Positions 52,580 to 60,349 of a stretch of 64,000 bases of DNA are shown here, piece by piece (the first letter of the stretch is position 1; the number at the start of each line of letters is the position of its first letter). The translations under genes were made by a program, and so were the position numbers. Origin of the DNA: Hymenobacter negativus (GTDB lineage Bacteria > Bacteroidota > Bacteroidia > Cytophagales > Hymenobacteraceae). The notes beneath the pieces were generated by a model, which worked only from the letters and a program-made list of their open reading frames with translations, ran no database searches and was not told the origin of the DNA. Where the stretch lies: NCBI RefSeq assembly GCF_017571495.1, contig NZ_JAGETZ010000001.1:310001-374000 (forward strand), read 5' to 3'.

Positions 52580-52667
52580 CTCACGGTTTTTCACCGTACA
52601 CCAAAAGCCGTGAGGTCGCGTTGTTCCTCACGGTTTTTTGCCGCGCTTCACAATCCGTGAGGTCGCG
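52580..52667. repeat. 47-bp tandem repeat with a terminator-like hairpin
   Basis: CTCACGGTTTTT at 52580 and 52627, and CCGTGAGGTCGCG at 52608 and 52655, are both offset by 47 bases. CCGTGAGG (52608-52615) and CCTCACGG (52626-52633), followed by T6, form a hairpin that ends 45 bases before the XRE-like gene; it could act as an attenuator. Confidence 0.65.
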
Positions 52668-52684
52668 CAGGCGGACCGGCCTCT

Positions 52685-53251
52685 ATGAGCACTTCTGACC
52701 AGTTGCGCGCCGTGCGCGCCCATTTTGGTTTCAGCCAGCCGGCGCTGGCCCCCTGGCTAGGGCTGAGCCGAGCGCTGCTGGCCAGCATCGAAACCGGGCG
52801 CGAGCAACTGCCGGCCCACGCCCGGCCCTGGCTGCGCCCCTGGCTGGCGGCCCTGGCACAGGCCGCGCCCGAAGCCGCCCCGGCCTCCGAAGCGGCCCCT
52901 GCTCCTACCCTGCCGCCCGGCGCCCCACCCCCGGTGGCCGCCCGCTGGGCCGAGTGCCACTACCAGGCCCAGCGCCTGCGTCAGCAGCAGGCCGGGCTGC
53001 AGGCCACCCACCGCACCGCCGCCCGCCGCCTGGCCGCCGGCCCGTTGTTGCGGGCCGCCCTGCCCGCCCCCGGCCCGGACGTGCCCGACGCCCCGGCCGT
53101 GGCTTTGCGCCGCCGCTGGCTGGCCCGTCTGCTCGAAGCTGCCACCGATGCCCTGCGGCCCGAAGCGCCGGGCAGCCCGCTGGCCGTGGCCTTGCTGGAG
53201 GCCCGCCGCCAGGGCTACCTGCACGAGGCCGCGTGGCTGGAAGGGCTGTAG
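52685..53251 (+). CDS. XRE-like helix-turn-helix protein
   Basis: 188 aa. Residues 5-50 (LRAVRAHFGFSQPALAPWLGLSRALLASIETGREQLP) form a Cro/C1-type HTH. A Pro/Ala-rich linker (about 60-90) and an Arg/Ala-rich helical C-terminus follow. It is probably a DNA-binding regulator. It is transcribed against the surface-protein genes and lies exactly between the T9SS part and the S74 part of the island, so regulation of either is possible but not shown. A tandem repeat with a hairpin lies in its leader. Confidence 0.72.
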   Translation: MSTSDQLRAVRAHFGFSQPALAPWLGLSRALLASIETGREQLPAHARPWLRPWLAALAQAAPEAAPASEAAPAPTLPPGAPPPVAARWAECHYQAQRLRQQQAGLQATHRTAARRLAAGPLLRAALPAPGPDVPDAPAVALRRRWLARLLEAATDALRPEAPGSPLAVALLEARRQGYLHEAAWLEGL

Positions 53252-53261
53252 AGCGGACGCC

Positions 53262-53474
53262 ATGACCCTGGGCGACGCCCGCACCAAGGAAGAAATTCGC
53301 CTGCGCGGCCTCAAGCGCGACCGCGAAAAATTGCAGGACGAGCAGCTCGGCGGCCAGGGCGGTCGGGGTGCTTTCCGCCGCAGCCAGGAGCTGGATGCGG
53401 CCCAGCGCCAGCTCGCCGGCTATCAGGACTGCCTGGCCCAGGTGAAAACCCGCCACGACGCCCTGCCCGCCTAG
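53262..53474 (+). CDS. Small coiled-coil-like protein, 70 aa
   Basis: It starts at ATG 53262, 10 bases after the XRE-like stop, and is probably co-transcribed. It is almost wholly charged and helical: TKEEIRLRGLKRDREKLQDEQLGGQGGRGAFRRSQELDAAQRQLAGYQ. No family is recognised. A strong terminator follows. Confidence 0.6.
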   Translation: MTLGDARTKEEIRLRGLKRDREKLQDEQLGGQGGRGAFRRSQELDAAQRQLAGYQDCLAQVKTRHDALPA

Positions 53475-53502
53475 CGCGCCTCCCTCCTCTCACCCCGGCA
53501 CC

Positions 53503-53546
53503 CCACAAAAAAGCCCCTGGTCGTTAGGCCAAGGGCTTTTTTGTGG
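53503..53546. terminator. Strong bidirectional terminator
   Basis: An 18-bp stem (53503-53520 with 53529-53546) has one mismatch and carries A6/T6 runs. It lies between the XRE-like transcript and the S74 fragment. Confidence 0.85.
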
Positions 53547-53581
53547 AGGTATGGGAAGAGCCGGCGGCGCCCCTGCCCGCG

Positions 53582-53854
53582 CTACTTCTGCGCCCGGGGC
53601 TGCTCGCCCAGCACATGGGCCATCTGGACTTGCAGGGTGAGCAGGCTGGCGTGGTCGGCGGCCTGGGCGGCGGTTTCCAGGGTCGTGGCGCGGCTTTTCA
53701 GCGCGTCGTTTTCAGCCTTTAGCTCCTTAATGGCTTCGACGAGCACGGGGGTATACTGGGCGTAGTTGACGGCCTTATAGGAATTGGCGCCGGTGCTCGC
53801 CAGCTCGGGGAATATCTTTTCCACCACCTGGGCCAGCAGGCCCACCTGGGGGCG
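53582..53854 (-). pseudogene. Orphan C-terminal fragment of a Peptidase_S74 protein
   Basis: 90 codons read RPQVGLLAQVVEKIFPELASTGA, YKAVNYAQYTPVLVEAIKELKAEND and a coiled coil ending GEQPRAQK. This is the second half of the S74 chaperone domain, lacking the SDxRxK dyad and any passenger. The frame continues upstream only as a shadow of the next gene. It is probably the 3' end left after deletion of a further copy. Confidence 0.8.
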
Positions 53855-53909
53855 CCGGCCGTGCCCCCGTGCGTTATGCCCAGCCCCATTCCCAATTGCA
53901 CGCCGGGGC

Positions 53910-55106
53910 TTAGCGCTGGGCCTGAGCCCCGAGCAAACCTTCGAGGCGGCGCAGACGCTCTTCCAGGGTGGCGGTGCTGGCCTCGGCGCCCTGCCGGCTC
54001 TGCTGGGCCTGCTGCCGCAAGGTGGCGTTTTCGGCTTCGAGGGCCCGCACGCGGCGGTAGAGGGCCTGGATGGCGACCATGTTGATGCCGTCGATGTCGA
54101 CGGTATTGATGGTGGTGTCGCGGCCGATGCCATCGAGGCGAAAGGCCTGGTAGAAGTCTTGAGCCATGGGGCCGACGTGGCGTTGGGTGGCGGGCTGCGC
54201 CTTGTAGTTCCACTCGGTGATGGGCAGCGTGGCCACTTTCTGCAGCACCTGCTCGGCATCAATGGGGCGGAAGTTTTCCTTGACCCGCCGGTCGCTCAGG
54301 CTGGTCCACGAGCCCGCGCCGGGCGTCAGCTCCACGCCGGTGATGGTCCCCCCTGCGCTGGTTGTGGGCGAGTTGCCCCGCACCGAGGTGATGAGCCGGT
54401 AGCCGCCGGAAAAGCGCATGGTCATCTGGTTGGTGGCCGAGCTGGTGATGTAGTCGGAAGAGAAGCTGCCGCTGCCGTCGCCGAGGGTTATGGCGCCCTG
54501 GTGGGCGGCGTAGGCATTTTTGCCGACGGCGGTGCAAAAGCTGGCGCTGGCCCGGTTCTGCAGCCCGATGGTAATGCCAAAATTACCATTGGCAATATTG
54601 CCGGAGCCGATGGCAATGCTGTACAGGCCGCCGGCTATGTTACTGCTGCCCAGCGCCAGGGCATTCTCTTCGGTGGCCTGGTTGCCCTGGCCCAGGGCCA
54701 CGGCGTGCGCAGCGCTGGCGTAGGCACCGGAGCCCATCGCCACGGACGATGCACCCACGCTCTGGGAGCCGTCGCCGGCGGCAAAGGAATACTGCCCGTT
54801 GGCCTGGGTATTGTAGCCGGTGGCAAAGGAGTAGAGCCCGATGAAACTGTCGTTCCATTGGATACCATCCACGTAGCCCACCCGGAAAGCGGCCTTGTCG
54901 GCGTACCAGAGCAGGCGGCGGCCGGCGCCGCTGATGGGCAGCGCGTTGCCGGATACGTTGCCGGTGGAGGAAAACAGCACGCTGCCATCGGCCACGTGCA
55001 GGCGGCTCTGCGGCAGCGTAATGCCGATGCCGACGTTTTGGGCGAGGGCGGCGGAAGCGGGAGCCAGGGCCAGCAGCAGGCCAAGGCGAAAGACAAGGTG
55101 ATTCAT
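53910..55106 (-). CDS. YadA-head/Peptidase_S74 surface protein
   Basis: 398 aa from ATG 55106 (a GTG precedes it). The signal peptide ends PASAALAQ. VGIGITLPQSRLHVADG opens the mature part as in many tail-fibre-like proteins. About residues 90-190 are YadA-like head repeats (SFAAGDGSQSVGASSVAMGSGAYASAAHAVALGQGN). The S74 intramolecular chaperone follows at about 265-345 with SDRRVKENF, which keeps the Ser/Lys pair of self-cleaving endosialidase chaperones, and then WNYKAQPATQRHVGPMAQDF. A coiled coil ends GAQAQR. It is expected to trimerise and possibly cleave itself. There is no T9SS domain. Confidence 0.85.
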   Translation of the reverse strand: MNHLVFRLGLLLALAPASAALAQNVGIGITLPQSRLHVADGSVLFSSTGNVSGNALPISGAGRRLLWYADKAAFRVGYVDGIQWNDSFIGLYSFATGYNTQANGQYSFAAGDGSQSVGASSVAMGSGAYASAAHAVALGQGNQATEENALALGSSNIAGGLYSIAIGSGNIANGNFGITIGLQNRASASFCTAVGKNAYAAHQGAITLGDGSGSFSSDYITSSATNQMTMRFSGGYRLITSVRGNSPTTSAGGTITGVELTPGAGSWTSLSDRRVKENFRPIDAEQVLQKVATLPITEWNYKAQPATQRHVGPMAQDFYQAFRLDGIGRDTTINTVDIDGINMVAIQALYRRVRALEAENATLRQQAQQSRQGAEASTATLEERLRRLEGLLGAQAQR

Positions 55107-55316
55107 CACAGAAAATTAGGTGGCAGGAGTGTTTGCGGCCGCAAGCTACGGCTAGTGCCTGATTTTCGGGCTTCGGCCTTTGTCTCTGACGAGGTAATAG
55201 GGACACCAAAAGGCCCGGCGGGTAAGGTGCCATTGGGGCGGATAGGATGGTCAACGAACCTCATCCTCCCGCCCCTTTTCTGGAGAAGGTTAGAGTAGCG
55301 CGGGACGGCGGAGCCG

Positions 55317-55622
55317 CTAGCTGGCGTTTTCGGTCTGCAAGGCGTGCACGCGGCGGCACAGTACCTGAATGTCAATGAGGTTCACGCCGTCGAAGGTGGC
55401 CTATATTGTCGAAAATCACCAGTCCAGCCACGGGCGGCGCGGTGGGGCCAGCCATGAGGGCCGTGTGCTGGGCATTGCTCAGGCGCGACAACACCCCCTT
55501 GGTGGTGCTGCTGATGTCGAGCGCCGCTGAGGCGCTAGGGGTGGTGGTGCCGATGCCGACCGCGCCGGTCTGGGGATGGGCGAGGCAGGGGCGGCCAGCG
55601 GGGCGAGCAGGTATTTGTTCAG
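55317..55622 (-). pseudogene. Broken S74-family gene (N- and C-terminal remnants joined)
   Basis: Three frames carry pieces in order on the minus strand: signal-peptide remnant NKYLLAPLAA; mature start QTGAVGIGTTTPSASAALDI with STTKGVLSRLSNAQHTAL and PPVAGLVIFDN; then, after a frame change, TFDGVNLIDIQVLCRRVHAL to a TAG at 55319-55317. The pieces match the two ends of the 58362 gene, so the middle was deleted and the reading frame was lost. I see nothing else in 55107-55316 or 55623-55873. Confidence 0.8.
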
Positions 55623-55873
55623 TATAAAAGCCAGAGATAAAAAGACGAGGAAACCCATCCCCGCCGTGCGGTGCCGCCGGCCCCGAGGGCTGCCGGGGCC
55701 GGCGCACCGCCCGCTCGGAGTAGAGCGGTGGCCGACCGGCCCCGGCACCAAAAACCTCTTCCCGCCCCCGCCCGCTTTCCTAAAACTGAGCGTAGACAAA
55801 GTGTAGGCACCTTGGCTAAGCAATTGATGGCCAATCGGCATTATTTGCAACAGGACGGGCTGCCGGCCAAAGC

Positions 55874-56247
55874 CTAGCGCTGGGCCTGCCCGCCGGTGGC
55901 CGCCTCCAGGCGCCGCAGCCGGGCCTCAAAGGTGTCGAGGGTAGCCGTGGCCTGGGCAGCTTTGGTTTCGGCGGAAGTGGCTTTGGCCTCGGCCGAGGCG
56001 GCGCGGGCCTTCAGGGCTTCAATTTGCTGCTGCTGCTCCTTGAGGGCTTCGACGAGCACGGGCGTCAGGCGGGAGTAGTCCACGCTCTTGTAGCCGTCGG
56101 CGTCGGTGCTCACCATTTCAGGGTAGAAGGGCTCGATTTCCTGGGCGATGAAACCCAGCTGCCGCCGCGCCTCAAACTGCTTGGCCGGGAACTCGGCCCG
56201 CCGCCAGTAGTAGGTCACCCCGCGCAGCTTCAGCACGCTGGCCAAGG
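55874..56247 (-). pseudogene. Out-of-frame S74 C-terminus of the 56230 gene
   Basis: This frame encodes ALASVLKLRGVTYYWRR, QLGFIAQEIEPFYPEMVSTDADGYKSVDYSRLTPVLVEALKEQQ and a coiled coil ending ATGGQAQR. It continues the gene below after one missing G in the C4 run 56248-56251. From 55874 to 58332 plus one base is exactly 820 codons. Confidence 0.85.
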
Positions 56248-58332
56248 CCCCTGCACCGGCACCACGTCGCGCTTGTACCGCCCGTCGGAAGTGCAGTTGA
56301 GCCCGCCCGTGGCGCAGATGGCGCCGCTCACGAACAGCCGCGGGCCGGCGCTGGGCGCGCCGATACCCAGGTTGCCGTTGCTGTCGAAGCGGGCCCACTC
56401 GGTGATGGTGTTGCTGCCGCTGGTCACGTTGTTCGACTGGCCAAAGTAGATTCCGCCCGGCCCGCCACCGTTCTGGTTGATGAGCCACGTTTCGCCGGTG
56501 CCGTTGCTGCGGTTCCACTGCAGGTGGGCGCCCTGGTTGCTGATGCGGCCGGCGCTGCGGGCCAGGATGCCGCCGTCCACGTCGAGCCGGGCGGCGGGGC
56601 TGCTGGTGCCCACGCCCAGGTTGGCGTCCACGATGCTGCTGCCGTTCACGTAGCTGTTACCAGCCACGGTGCTGTTGCCGGTCACAGTGCTGTTGCCAGC
56701 CACATAGCTGCTTCCCACGCTGCTGCTGCCCCCCACGGTGCTGTTGCCGCTCACGTTGGCGTTGCCATTCACGTCGAGCTTCAGGGTAGCACTGGCGGCC
56801 GTGCCGATGCCCACGTTGCCGGTCAGGTAGCTGGTGCCGTTCACTTTCAGGGTGGTGCTGCCGACGCTGTACAGGTTCAGCGTGCCGCTCTGGCTCATGA
56901 GGCGGCTGGAGTAGTCGAGGCCGGGGTTCTCCGCCAGGTCGAGGTAGGGGGTTTTGCCGCTGCCGCGTAGCTCGATGCTGGGGTTGCCGCTGCTGCCCCC
57001 GCTCAGCAGCACGCCCAGGGCGGCGCTACTGCTGCTCTCGGGCTGGTCGACGTGCAGGCCGGCTTGCGGGTTAGTGGTGCCCACGCCCAGCATGCCACCC
57101 ACCAGACCGCCCCCGCTGATGTTGAAGTTGGCTCCGGCTTGTGTCGGCGAGCTCTGGTTCTGGATAAAGCTGGCCCCGGTGGCCGTGGTGGCGGCCGTGG
57201 TTTGCACGGTATTGTCGGGGAAGCGGAAGCCGCCGGTGCTGCTGTACACCTGCCCAGCCACCTCCAGCTTCTGGCCGGGGCTGCTGGTGCCGATGCCCAC
57301 GTTGCTGCTCAGGGCCTGGGGGTAGAGGCTGGTGCCGCTCTGCGTCCACTCAGGGTCTTCAAACCCGACCACCCCGCCGGCCTGCTGGGTGAGTACCTGC
57401 CCCACGCTGCCGGCCGTCGCGGGCAGTACGTAGCCCGCCCCCCGGAAGCGGATGGCGGGCTGCGCGATGTCCGTCGTCCCGGTGGCAAAAGCGCAGCCGT
57501 CGTCGCCGGGCGAGCTGCCGTTGGCATGGGCCCGGCACTGGGTACTGGTATAGTTCATGTAGATGTAGTCACCGTCGGTGCCGTTGGGGATGTAGTTCAC
57601 CGACGCATTGTTGTAGCAGAACTGCACCACCAGGCTGCTGGTGCCGTCCCATAAGTAGGGCTGCGCGAAGGTCCAGGCGTTGATGCCCAGCACGCTGTAG
57701 TAGCCGGCGGGCGGGGCCGAGTACACGGTGGTCAGCGGCACCGTCGAGAAGCCCGTCAGGCTCGTGGCCGTGGTGCTGCCGAGGCGCACCGTCCAGTTCA
57801 GGTACGGGGCCGAGGTGTTCTTTTCCATGATGCTCAGGGCCACCTCGCTGAGGTAGCCGGCCTGCAGGCCCGCCGCCCGCAGCTGCGCGGCCGTCACCAG
57901 GTACTGCACCTTAAAGTCGGAATGCCGACCCTGCGCAAAGGGGTAATAGTTTTTATTCGACGCGCCGGTGGGATTCGCCGTAACGGGCGCATTCGGAGGG
58001 CCCACCGCCAGGCCGGTGGCGGTGTCGTAGGCCAGGCCGCTGGTCAGGCGCTGCCAGTTGGGCTGGGCCGCCGTGCCGGCGTTGTAGTAGAAGCCGGCCG
58101 GGCTGCCGGTCTGGTACACCAGCAGGCCGGGAGCGGGCGTGGCCACGCTGCTAGTGCTGGCCACGCGGGGCAGCAGGACACCCTTGCTGGAGCTCACGAT
58201 GTCGAGCGCCGCCGACACATCGGGGGCGGTAGTACCGATGCCTACATTACTGGTCTGGGCGTGGGCGAAGCGAGGAGCGCTGGCCAGCAACAGCAGGATA
58301 GCCAGCGGGGCAAGCAGGTATTTCTGTTTCAT
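56230..58332 (-). CDS. Peptidase_S74-family surface protein, truncated by frameshift
   Basis: 700 aa as read from ATG 58332 (a start 27 bases upstream is also possible). The signal peptide ends APRFAHAQ. VGIGTTAPDVSAALDI and DNTVQTTA-type segments recur (VGIGTSSPGQKLEVAGQVY, LGVGTTNPQAGLHVDQPE). A run of NSTV/GNSYV repeats lies at about residues 560-600 (VSGNSTVGGSSSVGSSYVAGNSTV). The S74 start CTSDGRYKRDVVPV is present at about 678, with the Ser/Lys pair intact. The frame then ends after QGPWPAC, so the chaperone fold and the QAQR end are lost unless slippage restores the frame. Confidence 0.85.
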   Translation of the reverse strand: MKQKYLLAPLAILLLLASAPRFAHAQTSNVGIGTTAPDVSAALDIVSSSKGVLLPRVASTSSVATPAPGLLVYQTGSPAGFYYNAGTAAQPNWQRLTSGLAYDTATGLAVGPPNAPVTANPTGASNKNYYPFAQGRHSDFKVQYLVTAAQLRAAGLQAGYLSEVALSIMEKNTSAPYLNWTVRLGSTTATSLTGFSTVPLTTVYSAPPAGYYSVLGINAWTFAQPYLWDGTSSLVVQFCYNNASVNYIPNGTDGDYIYMNYTSTQCRAHANGSSPGDDGCAFATGTTDIAQPAIRFRGAGYVLPATAGSVGQVLTQQAGGVVGFEDPEWTQSGTSLYPQALSSNVGIGTSSPGQKLEVAGQVYSSTGGFRFPDNTVQTTAATTATGASFIQNQSSPTQAGANFNISGGGLVGGMLGVGTTNPQAGLHVDQPESSSSAALGVLLSGGSSGNPSIELRGSGKTPYLDLAENPGLDYSSRLMSQSGTLNLYSVGSTTLKVNGTSYLTGNVGIGTAASATLKLDVNGNANVSGNSTVGGSSSVGSSYVAGNSTVTGNSTVAGNSYVNGSSIVDANLGVGTSSPAARLDVDGGILARSAGRISNQGAHLQWNRSNGTGETWLINQNGGGPGGIYFGQSNNVTSGSNTITEWARFDSNGNLGIGAPSAGPRLFVSGAICATGGLNCTSDGRYKRDVVPVQGPWPAC

Positions 58333-58361
58333 CTTACTGGTTTTTATAGGCAAAGGCACTC

Positions 58362-60092
58362 CTAGCGCTGGGCCTGGCCGCCGGTGGCCTCCAGGCGCCG
58401 TAGCCGGGCCTCGAAGGTTTCGAAGGTGGCCGTGGCCTGGGCCTGGGCGCGGGCAGCTTCGGCCGTGGCGGCCGCCGCCTGGGCCTGCAGTGCGGCATTC
58501 TGACGGCGCAGCCCGGCCAGCTCAGCGGCGCGGGCCGCCCGGCGTGGCGCAGCCGGGGCAGCCTGAAGCTGCTGCAACTGCTGAGCGAGGCGGGAGTTGG
58601 CCGCCTTGAGTTCCTGCACCTGCCGGTATAGCGCCTGGATGGCAATGAGGTTGACGCCATCGAAGTCGGCCTGGTTGATGGTCGTCTTTTCGCCCACGCT
58701 CCCCACGCCATCGTGGCCGAAGGCGGCGTAGAAGTCCTGGGCCATGGGGCCGTAGTGGCGCATGGTGTCGGGGCTCTGGCCCTTGTAGTTCCACGAGCCC
58801 AGGCGCATCCGGCCAATGCGCTCGAGGAAGCGGTTGCCGTCGGCCAGCACCACCCGCTCCTTGCGGGTCGAGTCGGAGAGCGTGCTCCAGGCGCTGGCGC
58901 CGGGCGCCAGGAAGGCCCCCACGGGCGTCATGCCCGCGCCGCCGTTGCCGACGGGCGCGCCGTTGTTGCGGCCGTTGGTAGCCACGGTCGTAAACAGCCG
59001 GTAGCCCCCCGCGAAGCGGGCCGAGAACTCATTGCGGGCCGAGCTGGTCAGCGAGTCGGCGGGGTAGTCGGTGCGGTAGGGCGAGAAGTCGGCCAGCACG
59101 AAGCAGCCCTCGTAGCTGGCGGTGCGGGCGTAGTAGCCCAGGGCGTAAGCGTTGCTGGTGCTGGTGCGGGCCTGGCAGCGGTAGCCAAAGGCCAGACTCG
59201 GCACGAAGAAGTCGGTGCTGGAGTTGGACTGCACCTTGCTCTCGAAGCCGCCCACAAAGCCGTTGTAGCCGCGCATAATGTTGTTGCGACCCGTCATGAA
59301 GCCGCCATCGCAGAGCTGGCCGTAGTTGTTGTAACCCGTGATGAGGTTATACTGCCCAAAGCGCACCCAGTTGTTGCCGCCGAAGGCAGCCGAGTAGTCG
59401 CCCCGCACCTCGTTGTCGAAGCCGAAGGCGGCCGAGTAGCGGCCCACGTGGTTGTAGTCCCAGCGGTTGCCCGACACCCCACCGGCGAAGAACGAGCTGT
59501 TGTACGACTGCCACATCACCCGGTCGCCGGCCCCCGACACGTTAAAGGGGTTAATCCGGCCCCGGAGGTTCTTGGAAGTAATGACAAAATCCTGGTCCAT
59601 GTCCAGCAGGCGCACGCCGTAGGTGGTGGTCGAGTCGGGATGCACGCGGGTGGCCCCCACCGTAAGCAGGCCGTTGCCGTCGAGCCTTAGCCCGCCCCGG
59701 ATGGCGCGGGCGGTGGGGCCGCCCATCAGCTTGTTGCCGTTGAGGTTAAGGTTCTGGGTGGCGGTATGATTGCCCAGGTTGTCGGCCCCCAGCCGCACCC
59801 AGGCCGTGCCATCGTAGGCATACAGGCCGGGCGTATTATCGGTCTGGTAAATCACCAGGCCCGGCACGGGCGGGGCCGTGGCGCTGACCGTCAGCGCGTC
59901 GCGCTGGGCCAGGCTCAGGCGCGGCAGCAGCAGCCCTTGGCTAGTGCTCCTGATTTCGAGCGCCGCCGAGGCGTCGGGGGTGGTGGTGCCAATGCCCACC
60001 GCGCCGGTTTGGGCGTGGGCCATGCCAAAGGTGGCAGCTACTAGCAAAGCTAGCAGCTGCCAGCGGGGAGCGAAGGAGAGCGCGTGCTTCAT
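58362..60092 (-). CDS. Peptidase_S74-family surface protein
   Basis: 576 aa from ATG 60092. The signal peptide ends TFGMAHAQ. The mature protein opens TGAVGIGTTTPDASAALEI, followed by beta-helix or head-like strands (NHVGRYSAAFGFDNEVRGDYSAAFGGNN). The S74 domain starts at about residue 404 with LSDSTRKERV: the Ser and the Lys five residues later are kept, but the usual Arg is shifted by one. It continues to WNYKGQSPDTMRHYGPMAQDF and FDGVNLIAIQALYRQVQEL, then a long Ala/Gln coiled coil ending TGGQAQR. The 56230 gene starts 29 bases after its stop, so the two may be co-transcribed. Confidence 0.85.
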   Translation of the reverse strand: MKHALSFAPRWQLLALLVAATFGMAHAQTGAVGIGTTTPDASAALEIRSTSQGLLLPRLSLAQRDALTVSATAPPVPGLVIYQTDNTPGLYAYDGTAWVRLGADNLGNHTATQNLNLNGNKLMGGPTARAIRGGLRLDGNGLLTVGATRVHPDSTTTYGVRLLDMDQDFVITSKNLRGRINPFNVSGAGDRVMWQSYNSSFFAGGVSGNRWDYNHVGRYSAAFGFDNEVRGDYSAAFGGNNWVRFGQYNLITGYNNYGQLCDGGFMTGRNNIMRGYNGFVGGFESKVQSNSSTDFFVPSLAFGYRCQARTSTSNAYALGYYARTASYEGCFVLADFSPYRTDYPADSLTSSARNEFSARFAGGYRLFTTVATNGRNNGAPVGNGGAGMTPVGAFLAPGASAWSTLSDSTRKERVVLADGNRFLERIGRMRLGSWNYKGQSPDTMRHYGPMAQDFYAAFGHDGVGSVGEKTTINQADFDGVNLIAIQALYRQVQELKAANSRLAQQLQQLQAAPAAPRRAARAAELAGLRRQNAALQAQAAAATAEAARAQAQATATFETFEARLRRLEATGGQAQR

Positions 60093-60139
60093 AGAGTGCA
60101 GCAAAAGTGTAAGGCCGGCGTGGCATGCACCCAGCTTCA

Positions 60140-60188
60140 CAAAGGTCCGGCGGTGTTTTCACTGGTTTTGTCGCATGTTGATGCGACA
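60140..60188 (-). promoter_or_regulatory. -7-like GACCTTTG with an upstream palindrome
   Basis: GACCTTTG on minus (60147-60140) lies 47 bases before the S74 gene start. TGTCGCAT-GTTG-ATGCGACA (60169-60188) is a perfect 8-bp-arm palindrome starting 21 bases upstream of the box, a likely operator. Confidence 0.5.
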
Positions 60189-60349
60189 GACAAAATCCAG
60201 AATATCTTGCATTCTCGTGGGCAAGCTCCTGCTGCTTTGCCTCCCTAAAACAGATAGCCTTCAGCAGAGAGGCGTTTGTCTGACGGCCCGACAAACCTTC
60301 CCCTCCTTTGGGCGTTAGCAAGGCACGTACTGTCTAGCTTAACCCCCGC

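Noticed and set aside
52118..52594. 158-codon minus-strand frame overlapping the orphan sorting domain
   Set aside because: Its product is Arg/Gly-rich and unlike anything, while the alternative frame gives a conserved sorting domain.
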